Below, in pieces: positions 31,968 to 39,070 of a stretch of 49,337 nucleotides of DNA. The stretch comes from an uncultured Acetatifactor sp. Its GTDB lineage: Bacteria > Bacillota > Clostridia > Lachnospirales > Lachnospiraceae. Position numbers and translations under genes: made by a program. How positions within the stretch are numbered: position 1 is the first letter of the stretch; every line of letters starts with the position of its first letter. The notes beneath the pieces are model-generated. The model was not told the origin of the DNA. It saw only the letters and a list, made by a program, of their open reading frames with translations, and did no database searches. Location: positions 1 through 49,337 of the forward strand of contig CAJUFO010000026.1 in NCBI GenBank assembly GCA_910585615.1, in the 5' to 3' direction.

Positions 31968-34061
31968 CTATGCCCGCTTCCTCCGCTTCTTTTTTGGCGT
32001 GGCCGCCGTCTGCTTCCGGGATTTCTTCGGCGTTTCTTCCTCCGACTCCCGGGGCGTTTCCTTCTGCTGCTCCCGCAGCGCTTCTTCCTCCCGGGGCTTT
32101 CCCGGTGTCTGCTCCCGCAGCGCCTCTTCCTCCCGGGGCTTTCCCGGTGTCTGCTCCCGCAGCGCCTCTTCCCCCCGGGGCTTTCCCGATGTCTGCTCCC
32201 GCAGCGCCTCTTCCCCCCGGGGCTCCTCCACCTTCTTCAGATAATAGAATCCAAAGGCCGGCACCCGGACCTCCTCAGGCCGCACCTTCTCCCCGGAAAT
32301 CAGGTCCACGTACTCACCGTCCGTCTCGTGGATCCAGGCCGTCTTCTCATATCCGCTGAAATTGAACAGGCCGAAGAGCTTCTCGCCCCGGTAGTACCTG
32401 CCGATGCACAGGATGGCCTTCTCCCAGGTCTCGACGGTCCAGGCGTCCGCTCCCGACACGAACACCTTCTCCCGCTTCCGGATCTCCTCCAGGGCCTTCA
32501 GCCTTCCGAAGAGCTTCCCCTCCACGGTGTCGGGGTCGTCTATGTTGCCTGCCAGCTCCCAGTTCATGGCTCCCCGGTGGATGTATCTGGAGTCCGGCGC
32601 CTTGTCCGGATCCTCCTTGTAGGTATAGTCGTTGACCTGGGCAATCTCATCCCCGCCGTAGAGCACCGGGATGCCTGACTGCATGAACATGTAGGCGTGG
32701 AGCATCACATCCTTCCGGATGGCCCTCTCCATGGCCTCCCCATCCTGCTCGAACCCTGCCTTCTCAATGCCGCACATGGAAGCCGTGGTGCCGCAGAACC
32801 TGGCGTCCCCCGTCACGGGATCCGCGTTGTAGAGCTCTCCCCGGCTCTCGCTGTCCCCGGCATAGCCCTGGAAATAGTCGTTTAAGTACTTCTTGTGGGC
32901 GCGCTCCTCGATGCCCTCCCCCTTCAGGGCGGGATAATCCAGCCCCCAGCCGATATCGTCATGGCAGCGCAGGTAGTTCAGGAACACGTACTCCTTGGGC
33001 AGGGAGTTCACGATGTCCAGCTGGCGCTTTAAGAGCCTCACGTCCCTGGTGGCCACCGTATGCCAGGTGGTGGCCATGGTGGTCACATTGTAGAGCATGT
33101 GGCACTCCGGCTTCTCCACCGTGCCGAAGTAGGGCACCACCTTCTCCGGCTCCATGACCACCTCCCCCAGCAGCAGGATGCCCGGACAGACGATTTCCCC
33201 AATCATGCGCATCATGCGCACAATCGTATGCACCTGGGGGAGGTTGCGGCAGCTCGTTCCCAGCTCCTTCCAGATATAGGGTACCGCATCGATGCGGATG
33301 ATGTCAATCCCCCTGCCCGCAAGATACAGGAAATTGTACATCATCTCGTTGAACACCCTGGGGTTGCGGTAGTTCAGGTCCCACTGGTAGGGATAGAACG
33401 TGGTCATCACATAGTGGCCGCAGTCGGGCAGCCAGGTGAAGTTCCCCGGGGCCGTGGTGGGGAATACCTGCGGAACCGTCTGCTCGTACCGGGAGGGGAT
33501 GTCGCCATTATCATAGAAGAAATACCGGCTCATGTATTCCCCGTCCCCCCGGCGGGCCCGCCTTGCCCAGTCATGCTCCTCCGAGGTATGGTTCATGACA
33601 AAGTCCATGCACACATTGATCCCCTTCTTGTGGCAGGCGGCCGTGAGCCGCTCCAGATCCTCCATGGATCCCAGATCCTCCTGCACCTTCCGGAAATCCG
33701 ACACGGCGTACCCCCCGTCGGACCTGCCCCTGGGCGTATCCAGAAAGGGCATCAGGTGGATGTAGTTCACGCCGCACCGCTCGATATAGTCCAGTTTTTC
33801 GGTCACGCCTTTCATGTTCCCCGCGAAATTGTCTATATAGAACATCATGCCCAGCAGGCCGTTGCCCTTATACCAGTCCGGGCGTTCCTCCCGCTCCGCG
33901 TCCATGGCCTTCAGCCCCTGGTCCCGCTCCCTGTAGAATCTCTCCATATTATCGCACAGCTCGGCGAACATGTCCCCGTTGTGGTACAGCTCCATGTAGA
34001 GCCAGCGCAGCTCGTCATGATGTCTTGCCAGCCGTTCTTCAAAAGTATACGTCTTGTCCAT
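31968..34061 (-). CDS. Amylosucrase-like GH13 enzyme with repeat tail
   Basis: A 697-residue GH13 enzyme most like amylosucrases (GH13_4). Family blocks are GVNYIHLMPFLDTP (97-110), DFVMNHTSEEHDWA, TTFYPYQWDLNY, the nucleophile Asp258 in IDIIRIDAV, the acid/base Glu300 in LLLGE and CHDDIGW with Asp369. Amylosucrases split sucrose and transfer glucose onto glucan; related enzymes hydrolyse or phosphorolyse it. After the beta domain (ending AFGFYYLKK, about 618) comes a charged tail of four 14-residue repeats (EALREQTPGKPREE type) and a Lys/Arg-rich end (TPKKKRRKRA), unknown in the family to me. No signal peptide. It is the fourth gene of the sugar operon, after the permeases. Confidence 0.85.
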   Translation of the reverse strand: MDKTYTFEERLARHHDELRWLYMELYHNGDMFAELCDNMERFYRERDQGLKAMDAEREERPDWYKGNGLLGMMFYIDNFAGNMKGVTEKLDYIERCGVNYIHLMPFLDTPRGRSDGGYAVSDFRKVQEDLGSMEDLERLTAACHKKGINVCMDFVMNHTSEEHDWARRARRGDGEYMSRYFFYDNGDIPSRYEQTVPQVFPTTAPGNFTWLPDCGHYVMTTFYPYQWDLNYRNPRVFNEMMYNFLYLAGRGIDIIRIDAVPYIWKELGTSCRNLPQVHTIVRMMRMIGEIVCPGILLLGEVVMEPEKVVPYFGTVEKPECHMLYNVTTMATTWHTVATRDVRLLKRQLDIVNSLPKEYVFLNYLRCHDDIGWGLDYPALKGEGIEERAHKKYLNDYFQGYAGDSESRGELYNADPVTGDARFCGTTASMCGIEKAGFEQDGEAMERAIRKDVMLHAYMFMQSGIPVLYGGDEIAQVNDYTYKEDPDKAPDSRYIHRGAMNWELAGNIDDPDTVEGKLFGRLKALEEIRKREKVFVSGADAWTVETWEKAILCIGRYYRGEKLFGLFNFSGYEKTAWIHETDGEYVDLISGEKVRPEEVRVPAFGFYYLKKVEEPRGEEALREQTSGKPRGEEALREQTPGKPREEEALREQTPGKPREEEALREQQKETPRESEEETPKKSRKQTAATPKKKRRKRA
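32068..32226. repeat. 4 x 42-bp coding minisatellite in the GH13 tail
   Basis: The string TGCTCCCGCAGCG recurs at 32068, 32110, 32152 and 32194, exactly every 42 bases, with few changes between copies. It encodes four 14-residue charged repeats at the C-terminus of the enzyme. Confidence 0.92.
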
Positions 34062-34107
34062 ATGCTTACCTCTCTTGGTTTTTCCCTGAAAATATATGAT
34101 ACAAAAA

Positions 34108-34151
34108 GGGCTGCCGCATTCCCCACTGTCTTTTTGTCATGCAAGCAGCCC
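34108..34151 (-). terminator. Hairpin between permease and GH13 genes
   Basis: GGGCTGC (34108-34114) pairs with GCAGCCC (34145-34151) over a 30-base loop, and on the minus strand the stem is followed by TTTTTGT. It lies in the only sizeable gap inside the operon (34062-34173), so it may reduce expression of the two hydrolase genes relative to the transporter. Confidence 0.5.
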
Positions 34152-34173
34152 CTCTTGAACTTTCTCTTTGCCT

Positions 34174-35034
34174 TTACTTCACCGCGCCGGAGGTCACGCC
34201 CTCAACGATATAGCGCTGCAGGAACAAATACAGGACCAGAATCGGCAGCATGGCCAGCAGCAGGGCCGCCATCACCAGACCGATGTCCGTGGAATAGGTT
34301 CCGTAGAATACCTGGGTGGCAATGGGAATCGTGTACATTTCCTTTCTCCCCAGTACCAGGCTGGGCAGCAGATAGTCGTTCCAGAATGCCATGGCATCTA
34401 TGATGGCCACCGTGGCGATCGTGGGCTTCAGCAGAGGGAACACGATCTGCCAGTAGGTCTGCCACTTGGTGCAGCCGTCGATGGTGGCCGCCTCCTCCAG
34501 AGCTATGGGCACATTGGTATGAATCGCCCCGTGGAACATGAACGTGGCCATGGACAGGGAGAATCCCACATGCATGAATATCAATGTCACCCTGCTGTTC
34601 AGGATCCCCAGCGTGCCGCCGTAGAAGGATACCAGGGGAATCATCAGCACCTGGAAGGGAATGACCATGGAAGCGATCATCATACCGAACAAAGCGCCGC
34701 AGGCCTTCCACTTGTTGCGCACGATCACATAGGCCGTCATGGAGGCCAGCAGGATCGTGAAGATGGTGGAGGATACCGTGACAACCATAGAGTTCCCAAA
34801 GGATCTCCAGAAATTCATCTTGTCCATGGCCTCCGGGAAGTTCTTCAGGGTAAAGCCACGGGAGCCCACCAGCGCCAGGGGATTGGAATTGATATCCCCC
34901 TTCTCTTTAAATACATTGATCAACACCAGCAGGAACGGGAAGATAAAGCAAGCGAACAATACAATCAGTACCACCATGAAGACGGCATGTTTGATTTTTC
35001 GGTTTCTGGCTGCTCTTTCATTCAAATCATCCAT
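34174..35034 (-). CDS. Sugar ABC transporter permease (MalG-like)
   Basis: A 286-residue inner-membrane permease of the MalG type with six predicted helices; the first is HAVFMVVLIVLFACFIFPFLL. The ATPase-contact EAA loop is ALEEAATIDGCTKWQTYWQIVFPLLKP (split here by function, residues about 185-211). The C-terminus ends QRYIVEGVTSGAVK, typical for the family. Its ATG shares one base with the stop of the upstream permease gene (TAATG), with GGAGGTG before it. It forms the transport channel with the MalF-like partner. No ATPase gene is in the operon; a shared MsmK-type ATPase encoded elsewhere must energise it, as is common in Firmicutes. Confidence 0.93.
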   Translation of the reverse strand: MDDLNERAARNRKIKHAVFMVVLIVLFACFIFPFLLVLINVFKEKGDINSNPLALVGSRGFTLKNFPEAMDKMNFWRSFGNSMVVTVSSTIFTILLASMTAYVIVRNKWKACGALFGMMIASMVIPFQVLMIPLVSFYGGTLGILNSRVTLIFMHVGFSLSMATFMFHGAIHTNVPIALEEAATIDGCTKWQTYWQIVFPLLKPTIATVAIIDAMAFWNDYLLPSLVLGRKEMYTIPIATQVFYGTYSTDIGLVMAALLLAMLPILVLYLFLQRYIVEGVTSGAVK

Positions 35035-35915
35035 TATGCTGACACCTCCGCTTTCTTACCGATGCTGACCTGAAGCACGCCTACCACTGCGCATACAATG
35101 AAGAGGATCAGTGCCTCGGCCTGGCCGGTACCATAGTTTTTATAGGTGAACGCCTGGTTATACACATGCATGGCTGCCATAACCGAGCTGTTGAAGGGTT
35201 CGCCGTTCGTCAGGGACAGGTTCACATCGTACACCATGAAGCATCTGGTGATGGTCAGGAACAGGCACTGCACAAAGGACGATACCATCAGGGGGATGGA
35301 AATCTTGATGATGGACTGGGTGTTGGTGCAGCCGTCTATCCTGGCGGCCTCCAGCACGTCAGCCGACACGCTCATGAAACCGGCCACGTAGATCAGCATC
35401 ATATATCCGGCGTACTGCCACACGGAGACGATGATCAGGCAGAGCATGGCGCCATTGGTGGTAGCCAGCCAGGAGGTGGAAAGGGCGCCGATGGAAAGGG
35501 CCTCGCCAACAGCGACGAAAGCACGGTTGAACACGAATTTCCAAATGTAACCGAGCACGATGCCGCCGATCAGGTTCGGAATGAAGAATCCTGCCCGGAA
35601 GAAGTTCTGGCCCTTGACGCCGCTGGTCACAAGGAAGGCCAGGATGAAGGCCACCACGTTCACCAGGATCACCGCAATGGCGGAGTAGATCACCGTCCTG
35701 CCCAGCGCCTGCCAGTAGGCCACATCCGAAAAGGAGGCCACATAATTGGCGATTCCCACAAAGGGCTTCTGGGAGGACACGCCGTCCCAGCTGGTGAAGG
35801 TCAGATAGAAGCCATATATGAAGGGGACAATGACGACAGCGATGAATATAAAGGTCGTCACCCCTGCAAACATCATGAATTGTTTGCATTTGTAGGACAT
35901 GGTATTAGTTTTCAT
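35034..35915 (-). CDS. Sugar ABC transporter permease (MalF-like)
   Basis: A 293-residue inner-membrane permease of the MalF/UgpA type with six helices. Characteristic stretches are FIAVVIVPFIYGFYLTFTSWDG after the first helix and the EAA loop VLEAARIDGCTNTQSIIKISIPL (about 185-207) that contacts the ATPase. It is the second gene of the sucrose-type operon, 155 bases after the solute-binding protein; that gap holds a very stable hairpin (35989-36045). Partner of the MalG-like permease with which it overlaps by one base. Confidence 0.93.
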   Translation of the reverse strand: MKTNTMSYKCKQFMMFAGVTTFIFIAVVIVPFIYGFYLTFTSWDGVSSQKPFVGIANYVASFSDVAYWQALGRTVIYSAIAVILVNVVAFILAFLVTSGVKGQNFFRAGFFIPNLIGGIVLGYIWKFVFNRAFVAVGEALSIGALSTSWLATTNGAMLCLIIVSVWQYAGYMMLIYVAGFMSVSADVLEAARIDGCTNTQSIIKISIPLMVSSFVQCLFLTITRCFMVYDVNLSLTNGEPFNSSVMAAMHVYNQAFTYKNYGTGQAEALILFIVCAVVGVLQVSIGKKAEVSA

Positions 35916-35988
35916 AGTCTCAATCCTTCCTGGAATGCTTTTCTTCTAATGAAATGCTTTTCTTCCATTGGAATCCATTGGAATGCCC

Positions 35989-36045
35989 CCCGCGGGCGCT
36001 GCCCGGCTGCCGCGCCCCAGAGGGGGGCAGGGGCAGCGCCGCGGG
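35989..36045 (-). promoter_or_regulatory. Strong intercistronic stem-loop after the solute-binding gene
   Basis: CCCGCGGGCGCTGCCC (35989-36004) pairs with GGGCAGCGCCGCGGG (36031-36045) with one bulge, and CTGCC/GGCAG inside extends it. There is no T tract. Placed between the binding-protein and permease genes, it resembles the mRNA-stabilising or attenuating hairpins that keep binding protein in excess over permeases. Confidence 0.7.
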
Positions 36046-36070
36046 AGCCAGATGTCAGAATTCTGCCAAA

Positions 36071-37351
36071 TCAGTGCTCCACAGGCGTGGTGTTCTTCCA
36101 GTATTCCTCAATCTCAGCCGCGAAGCCAGCCCTGTCTATCTGATCCGCCAGATATTTCTGGAAGGAAGCGCCGCACTTGGAGAGATGGTCGTCCGGGAAG
36201 TAATTGTAGTTGTCGATCAGCTTCCCTTCGTCCGCGTACTTCTTTACGGAAGCGGACAGAGGATCCAGCGCTTCCGCGTTGACATTGCTGAAAGCGGGGA
36301 CAAGGGCGCACTGCTCGGTGAGGAAGGCGTTTCCGTCCGCCTCGAACACGATCCAGTTCAGGAAGTCCTTGGCCGCCTGCCTCTGCTCGTCGGAGGTGTT
36401 CTCGGAGGAATCGATGAACATGTACTTGGAGCCGCCGCCCACCAGCTTCTCGTTGGCGCCGTCGTCGGTGTTCTGGGGAACGGGCATCATTCCCATCTTC
36501 TCGGAATACTCATAGGCGTTGATCACGGACCAGTCCCAGTTGCCGCCGAACATGAAGGCGATCTCGCCCTCGGCCAGCTTCTGCTCCGTCACCTCGCGCT
36601 CCGCGGCCACAGGGGAACCCGCGGCGTAATTGTATTTCTTCAGAGCGTCGAAGGTATCCATCTTGGCAGTCCACTTGGGGTTGTTCGCCAGGTCGGCGGT
36701 GCCTGCGTGAAGGGCGCTTATGTAGGCTTCCACGTCCGGCTGCTCCTCATAGACCTCGCACAGGAAATGCGCGCCCAGGGACCAGTCCTCCTTCATGATG
36801 CCGGTGGGCGTCTCCATGCCCCCTGCCACAAGCTCATCCAGCAGCCCCTGGAAGGCGTCCAGCGTCTTGTACTCCTCCGGCTTGAACTCCTTTCCGGTGA
36901 CGGCCTCGATGGCCTCCGCGTTGTAGATGACGCCTCTGGCCTCCACGCATACCGGGAAGCCTACCACCTTGCCGCCTACGGAGATGGCGTAATCCGTGTT
37001 GGCCACCCATTTCTCATTGCTCAGGTCTGCCGCATGCTCCTCCGCCAGAGAGTAGACGTCCTTGGCGTCCACCATGGAGATGGTGTAAGGATCGTTGGCG
37101 GAATACTTGGTGGCCATGTGGGCCGCCACGGTGTCATTGGAATAGTAGATCTCCACATTGACGCCCTTTGTCTTGCTGTACTCCTCGGCCATAGCCTCGA
37201 ACTGGCTCTGCACCTCTGACTTGGAGTTGAAGATGGTGATGGATACCCCCCCGTCTCCCGAAGAGCCGCCGTCTCCGCCTTCCCCGCCGCATGCCGTCAG
37301 GGAGAGCCCCATCGCTGTTGCCAGCATCATTGCAAGTAGCTTCTTTCTCAT
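36071..37351 (-). CDS. Sugar ABC transporter solute-binding lipoprotein
   Basis: A 426-residue extracellular solute-binding protein (family 1). The signal peptide ends in a lipobox LTAC with Cys21 (MRKKLLAMMLATAMG...SLTACGG), followed by a Gly/Ser/Asp linker. Domain marks include FEAMAEEYSKTKGVNVEI, the ligand-lobe GEIAFMFGGNWDWSVI and DFLNWIVFEADGNAFLTEQ. It captures the sugar outside the cell for the two permeases encoded next. The enzymes downstream (GH13, GH32) point to sucrose or fructosyl-sucrose oligosaccharides. The ATG at 37351 follows GGAGGAAAAGG; the frame is open further upstream but without a signal peptide. Controlled by the promoter/operator at 37460-37501. Confidence 0.93.
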   Translation of the reverse strand: MRKKLLAMMLATAMGLSLTACGGEGGDGGSSGDGGVSITIFNSKSEVQSQFEAMAEEYSKTKGVNVEIYYSNDTVAAHMATKYSANDPYTISMVDAKDVYSLAEEHAADLSNEKWVANTDYAISVGGKVVGFPVCVEARGVIYNAEAIEAVTGKEFKPEEYKTLDAFQGLLDELVAGGMETPTGIMKEDWSLGAHFLCEVYEEQPDVEAYISALHAGTADLANNPKWTAKMDTFDALKKYNYAAGSPVAAEREVTEQKLAEGEIAFMFGGNWDWSVINAYEYSEKMGMMPVPQNTDDGANEKLVGGGSKYMFIDSSENTSDEQRQAAKDFLNWIVFEADGNAFLTEQCALVPAFSNVNAEALDPLSASVKKYADEGKLIDNYNYFPDDHLSKCGASFQKYLADQIDRAGFAAEIEEYWKNTTPVEH

Positions 37352-37459
37352 GTTCCTTTTCCTCCTTATATAGCGCCTCCGCGCCTTTTTTATGATTTTG
37401 GGCCGTTTCCGGCCTGATTGCCCGATCAGTTGAAACCCTGTTCCGTTTTGCATGACATG

Positions 37460-37501
37460 ATCATAGCACAGTAGTTTTTATATGTCAACCGCTTAACATA
37501 T
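37460..37501 (-). promoter_or_regulatory. Promoter and LacI-type operator of the sugar operon
   Basis: Minus-strand -35 TTGACA (37488-37483), 17-base spacer, -10 TATGAT (37465-37460). A 22-base near-palindrome (37480-37501, 9 of 11 pairs) with central CG overlaps the -35. Its core AAGCGGTT also occurs in the palindrome in front of the lacI-type gene (38896-38913), so both are probably sites for that regulator. Confidence 0.7.
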
Positions 37502-37881
37502 TTTTCGTGATTATAGTCAAAAACAGGCGCTTATTTTCTTATTTTTGGCTTGTTTTTTTGTATATATTTACTATATTTTGGGCTTGTAAACAGTTTTTAC
37601 AACATGATAAGCCTTTGTTATTTTTATTGACTATGTGATAACATATTCTTACTTATTTTCCGATTTTATGGGCCGCTTTCGCCCAATCCCAGGAATTTCG
37701 GCCCTTCGGCCGCCTGCGGAACGACTGTTTCCCGTCCCCCGGAGCGGCCGGGGAAGCCCCTCTCTCCAGCGCCGCACATAGATTTCGGCGTTTTTTATGT
37801 GCTTTTCCACAGAAAAAGAGCCCTCCGCTCTCTCAGAACGTAGGACTCCTTTCCTAAATCCTCCATAATCATCCATTTTCC
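37502..37881 (-). other. AT-rich gene-free region between lacI-type and solute-binding genes
   Basis: About 380 bases. The first 150 are very AT-rich and hold a perfect 7-bp inverted repeat TTGTAAA(5)TTTACAA (37584-37602), possibly another regulator or catabolite site. A 75-codon minus-strand frame (37649-37876, MDDYGGFRKG...) starts five bases after the lacI-type stop behind GGAAA. Its composition is Arg/Gly-rich and I recognise nothing in it, so it is not called as a gene. Confidence 0.45.
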
Positions 37882-38859
37882 TTACGTAGTCCCCCTCTCC
37901 ACCAGGCGCACCGGAAGCACCGTCCGCTTGGGGACCACCTTCCCGGAGACGGAATCGTGAAGGAGGTTGACCGCAATCTCCGCCATCTCCTTGGCGGGCT
38001 GGTGGATGGTGGTGAGCTGGGGCGTGGTAAGGGTGGACAGGAACACATCGTCGAACCCGATGATCTTCAGCCGCTCCGGCACCGGAATGTGGAGCCTCCC
38101 GCAGGCCTGCAGGGTCTGGGCGGCGATGACGTCGCTGTTCACGAACAGCCCGTCGGTCTCCGGATATTTCCGCAGGGCCTCCTCCAGCATGTCCTCGTAC
38201 ATCATGCTGTCGTACTGGATCTCCTCCGTGAGGATCTCCTCAAAGTGCACATGCTCCCTCTCGCAGACCTCCCGGAAGCCCTCGGTGCGCATGTCCGCGG
38301 GCATGAAGACGCCCCCGATGTTCCCCACATGGAGCAGATGCCTGCAGCCGCAGGCAATCAGCTTCTCCGCGGCCAGCACGCCCCCCTGTCTGTTGTCGCA
38401 TTCCACCGCCGCCGTGCCGTTGTCCAGGAACCGCTCGATGGTGACCACCGTAATCCCGATCTTGTCGAAGACCTCCACCGGCACGGTGCCGCTGCACAGG
38501 ATGATCCCCGCCACCTTGTTGCCGGTGCAGATGTCAATGTATTCCCTTTCCTTCTCCTGCATGTTCCGGGAATTGCACAGCAGTATCCTGTACCCCTTCT
38601 GATAGGCCTGGTACTCCAGATGGCTGATCATTTCTATAAAATAGGGATGGCGGATATGCGGCACGATGAGCCCTATGGTGTTGCTGCTGCTCTTAGACAG
38701 GGAACGGGCCACTTCATTGGGCTGGTAGTTCAGCCTCTTCATGGCCTGCTCCACCTTCTCCCGGGCCTTGTCGCTGATGTACCCCCTGTTGTTCAGCACC
38801 CGGGATACCGTGCCTACCGTAAGCCCCGATTCCCTCGCCACATCCTTTAACGTCACCAT
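37882..38859 (-). CDS. LacI-family transcriptional regulator
   Basis: A 325-residue LacI/GalR repressor. The helix-turn-helix MVTLKDVARESGLTVGTVSRVLN and hinge helix YQPNEVARSLS are canonical, followed by the periplasmic-binding-like effector domain (NTIGLIVPHIRHPYF to the end, with IIGFDDVFLSTLTTPQLTTI). The start is the ATG at 38859 behind AAAGGGAG; an upstream ATG at 38913 would add 18 residues before the DNA-binding domain. It lies directly upstream of the sucrose-type operon on the same strand and diverges from the hybrid kinase gene. It probably represses the operon through the AAGCGGTT sites and its own gene through 38896-38913; the inducer would be the imported sugar or a product of it. 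Confidence 0.93.
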   Translation of the reverse strand: MVTLKDVARESGLTVGTVSRVLNNRGYISDKAREKVEQAMKRLNYQPNEVARSLSKSSSNTIGLIVPHIRHPYFIEMISHLEYQAYQKGYRILLCNSRNMQEKEREYIDICTGNKVAGIILCSGTVPVEVFDKIGITVVTIERFLDNGTAAVECDNRQGGVLAAEKLIACGCRHLLHVGNIGGVFMPADMRTEGFREVCEREHVHFEEILTEEIQYDSMMYEDMLEEALRKYPETDGLFVNSDVIAAQTLQACGRLHIPVPERLKIIGFDDVFLSTLTTPQLTTIHQPAKEMAEIAVNLLHDSVSGKVVPKRTVLPVRLVERGTT

Positions 38860-38895
38860 ATCATCACTCCCTTTTCCATATTGTCGTCCGTATTT

Positions 38896-38953
38896 ATAAC
38901 AAGCGGTTATCATTCCTTTTCACCAGTATACCATATTATTCCGGATCCGTAAA
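38896..38953 (-). promoter_or_regulatory. Promoter and self-operator of the lacI-type gene
   Basis: Minus-strand -35 TTTACG (38953-38948), 17-base spacer, -10 TATACT (38930-38925). Just downstream, ATAACAAGCGGTTATCAT (38896-38913) is a LacI-type palindrome sharing AAGCGGTT with the operator of the sugar operon. Confidence 0.6.
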
Positions 38954-38972
38954 GACTGCCAAAAAATATGTC

Positions 38973-39001
38973 TTCAAAAACTGCCGTCCAGGTGGTATAA
39001 T
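38973..39001 (+). promoter_or_regulatory. Promoter of the hybrid kinase gene
   Basis: Extended -10 TGGTATAAT (hexamer 38996-39001) with -35 TTCAAA (38973-38978) at 17 bases, 70 bases upstream of the ATG. It diverges from the lacI-type promoter about 20 bases away. Confidence 0.55.
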
Positions 39002-39070
39002 ATTGGCACATAAACGCATCGCGTCCATCTTATTTTTCATAGGGGCCATGCGCGGACGGGGGGGCATTTT

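Noticed and set aside
37649..37876. 75-codon frame after the lacI-type gene
   Set aside because: Composition is Arg/Gly-rich with no recognisable motif. The weak GGAAA site alone does not support a gene.
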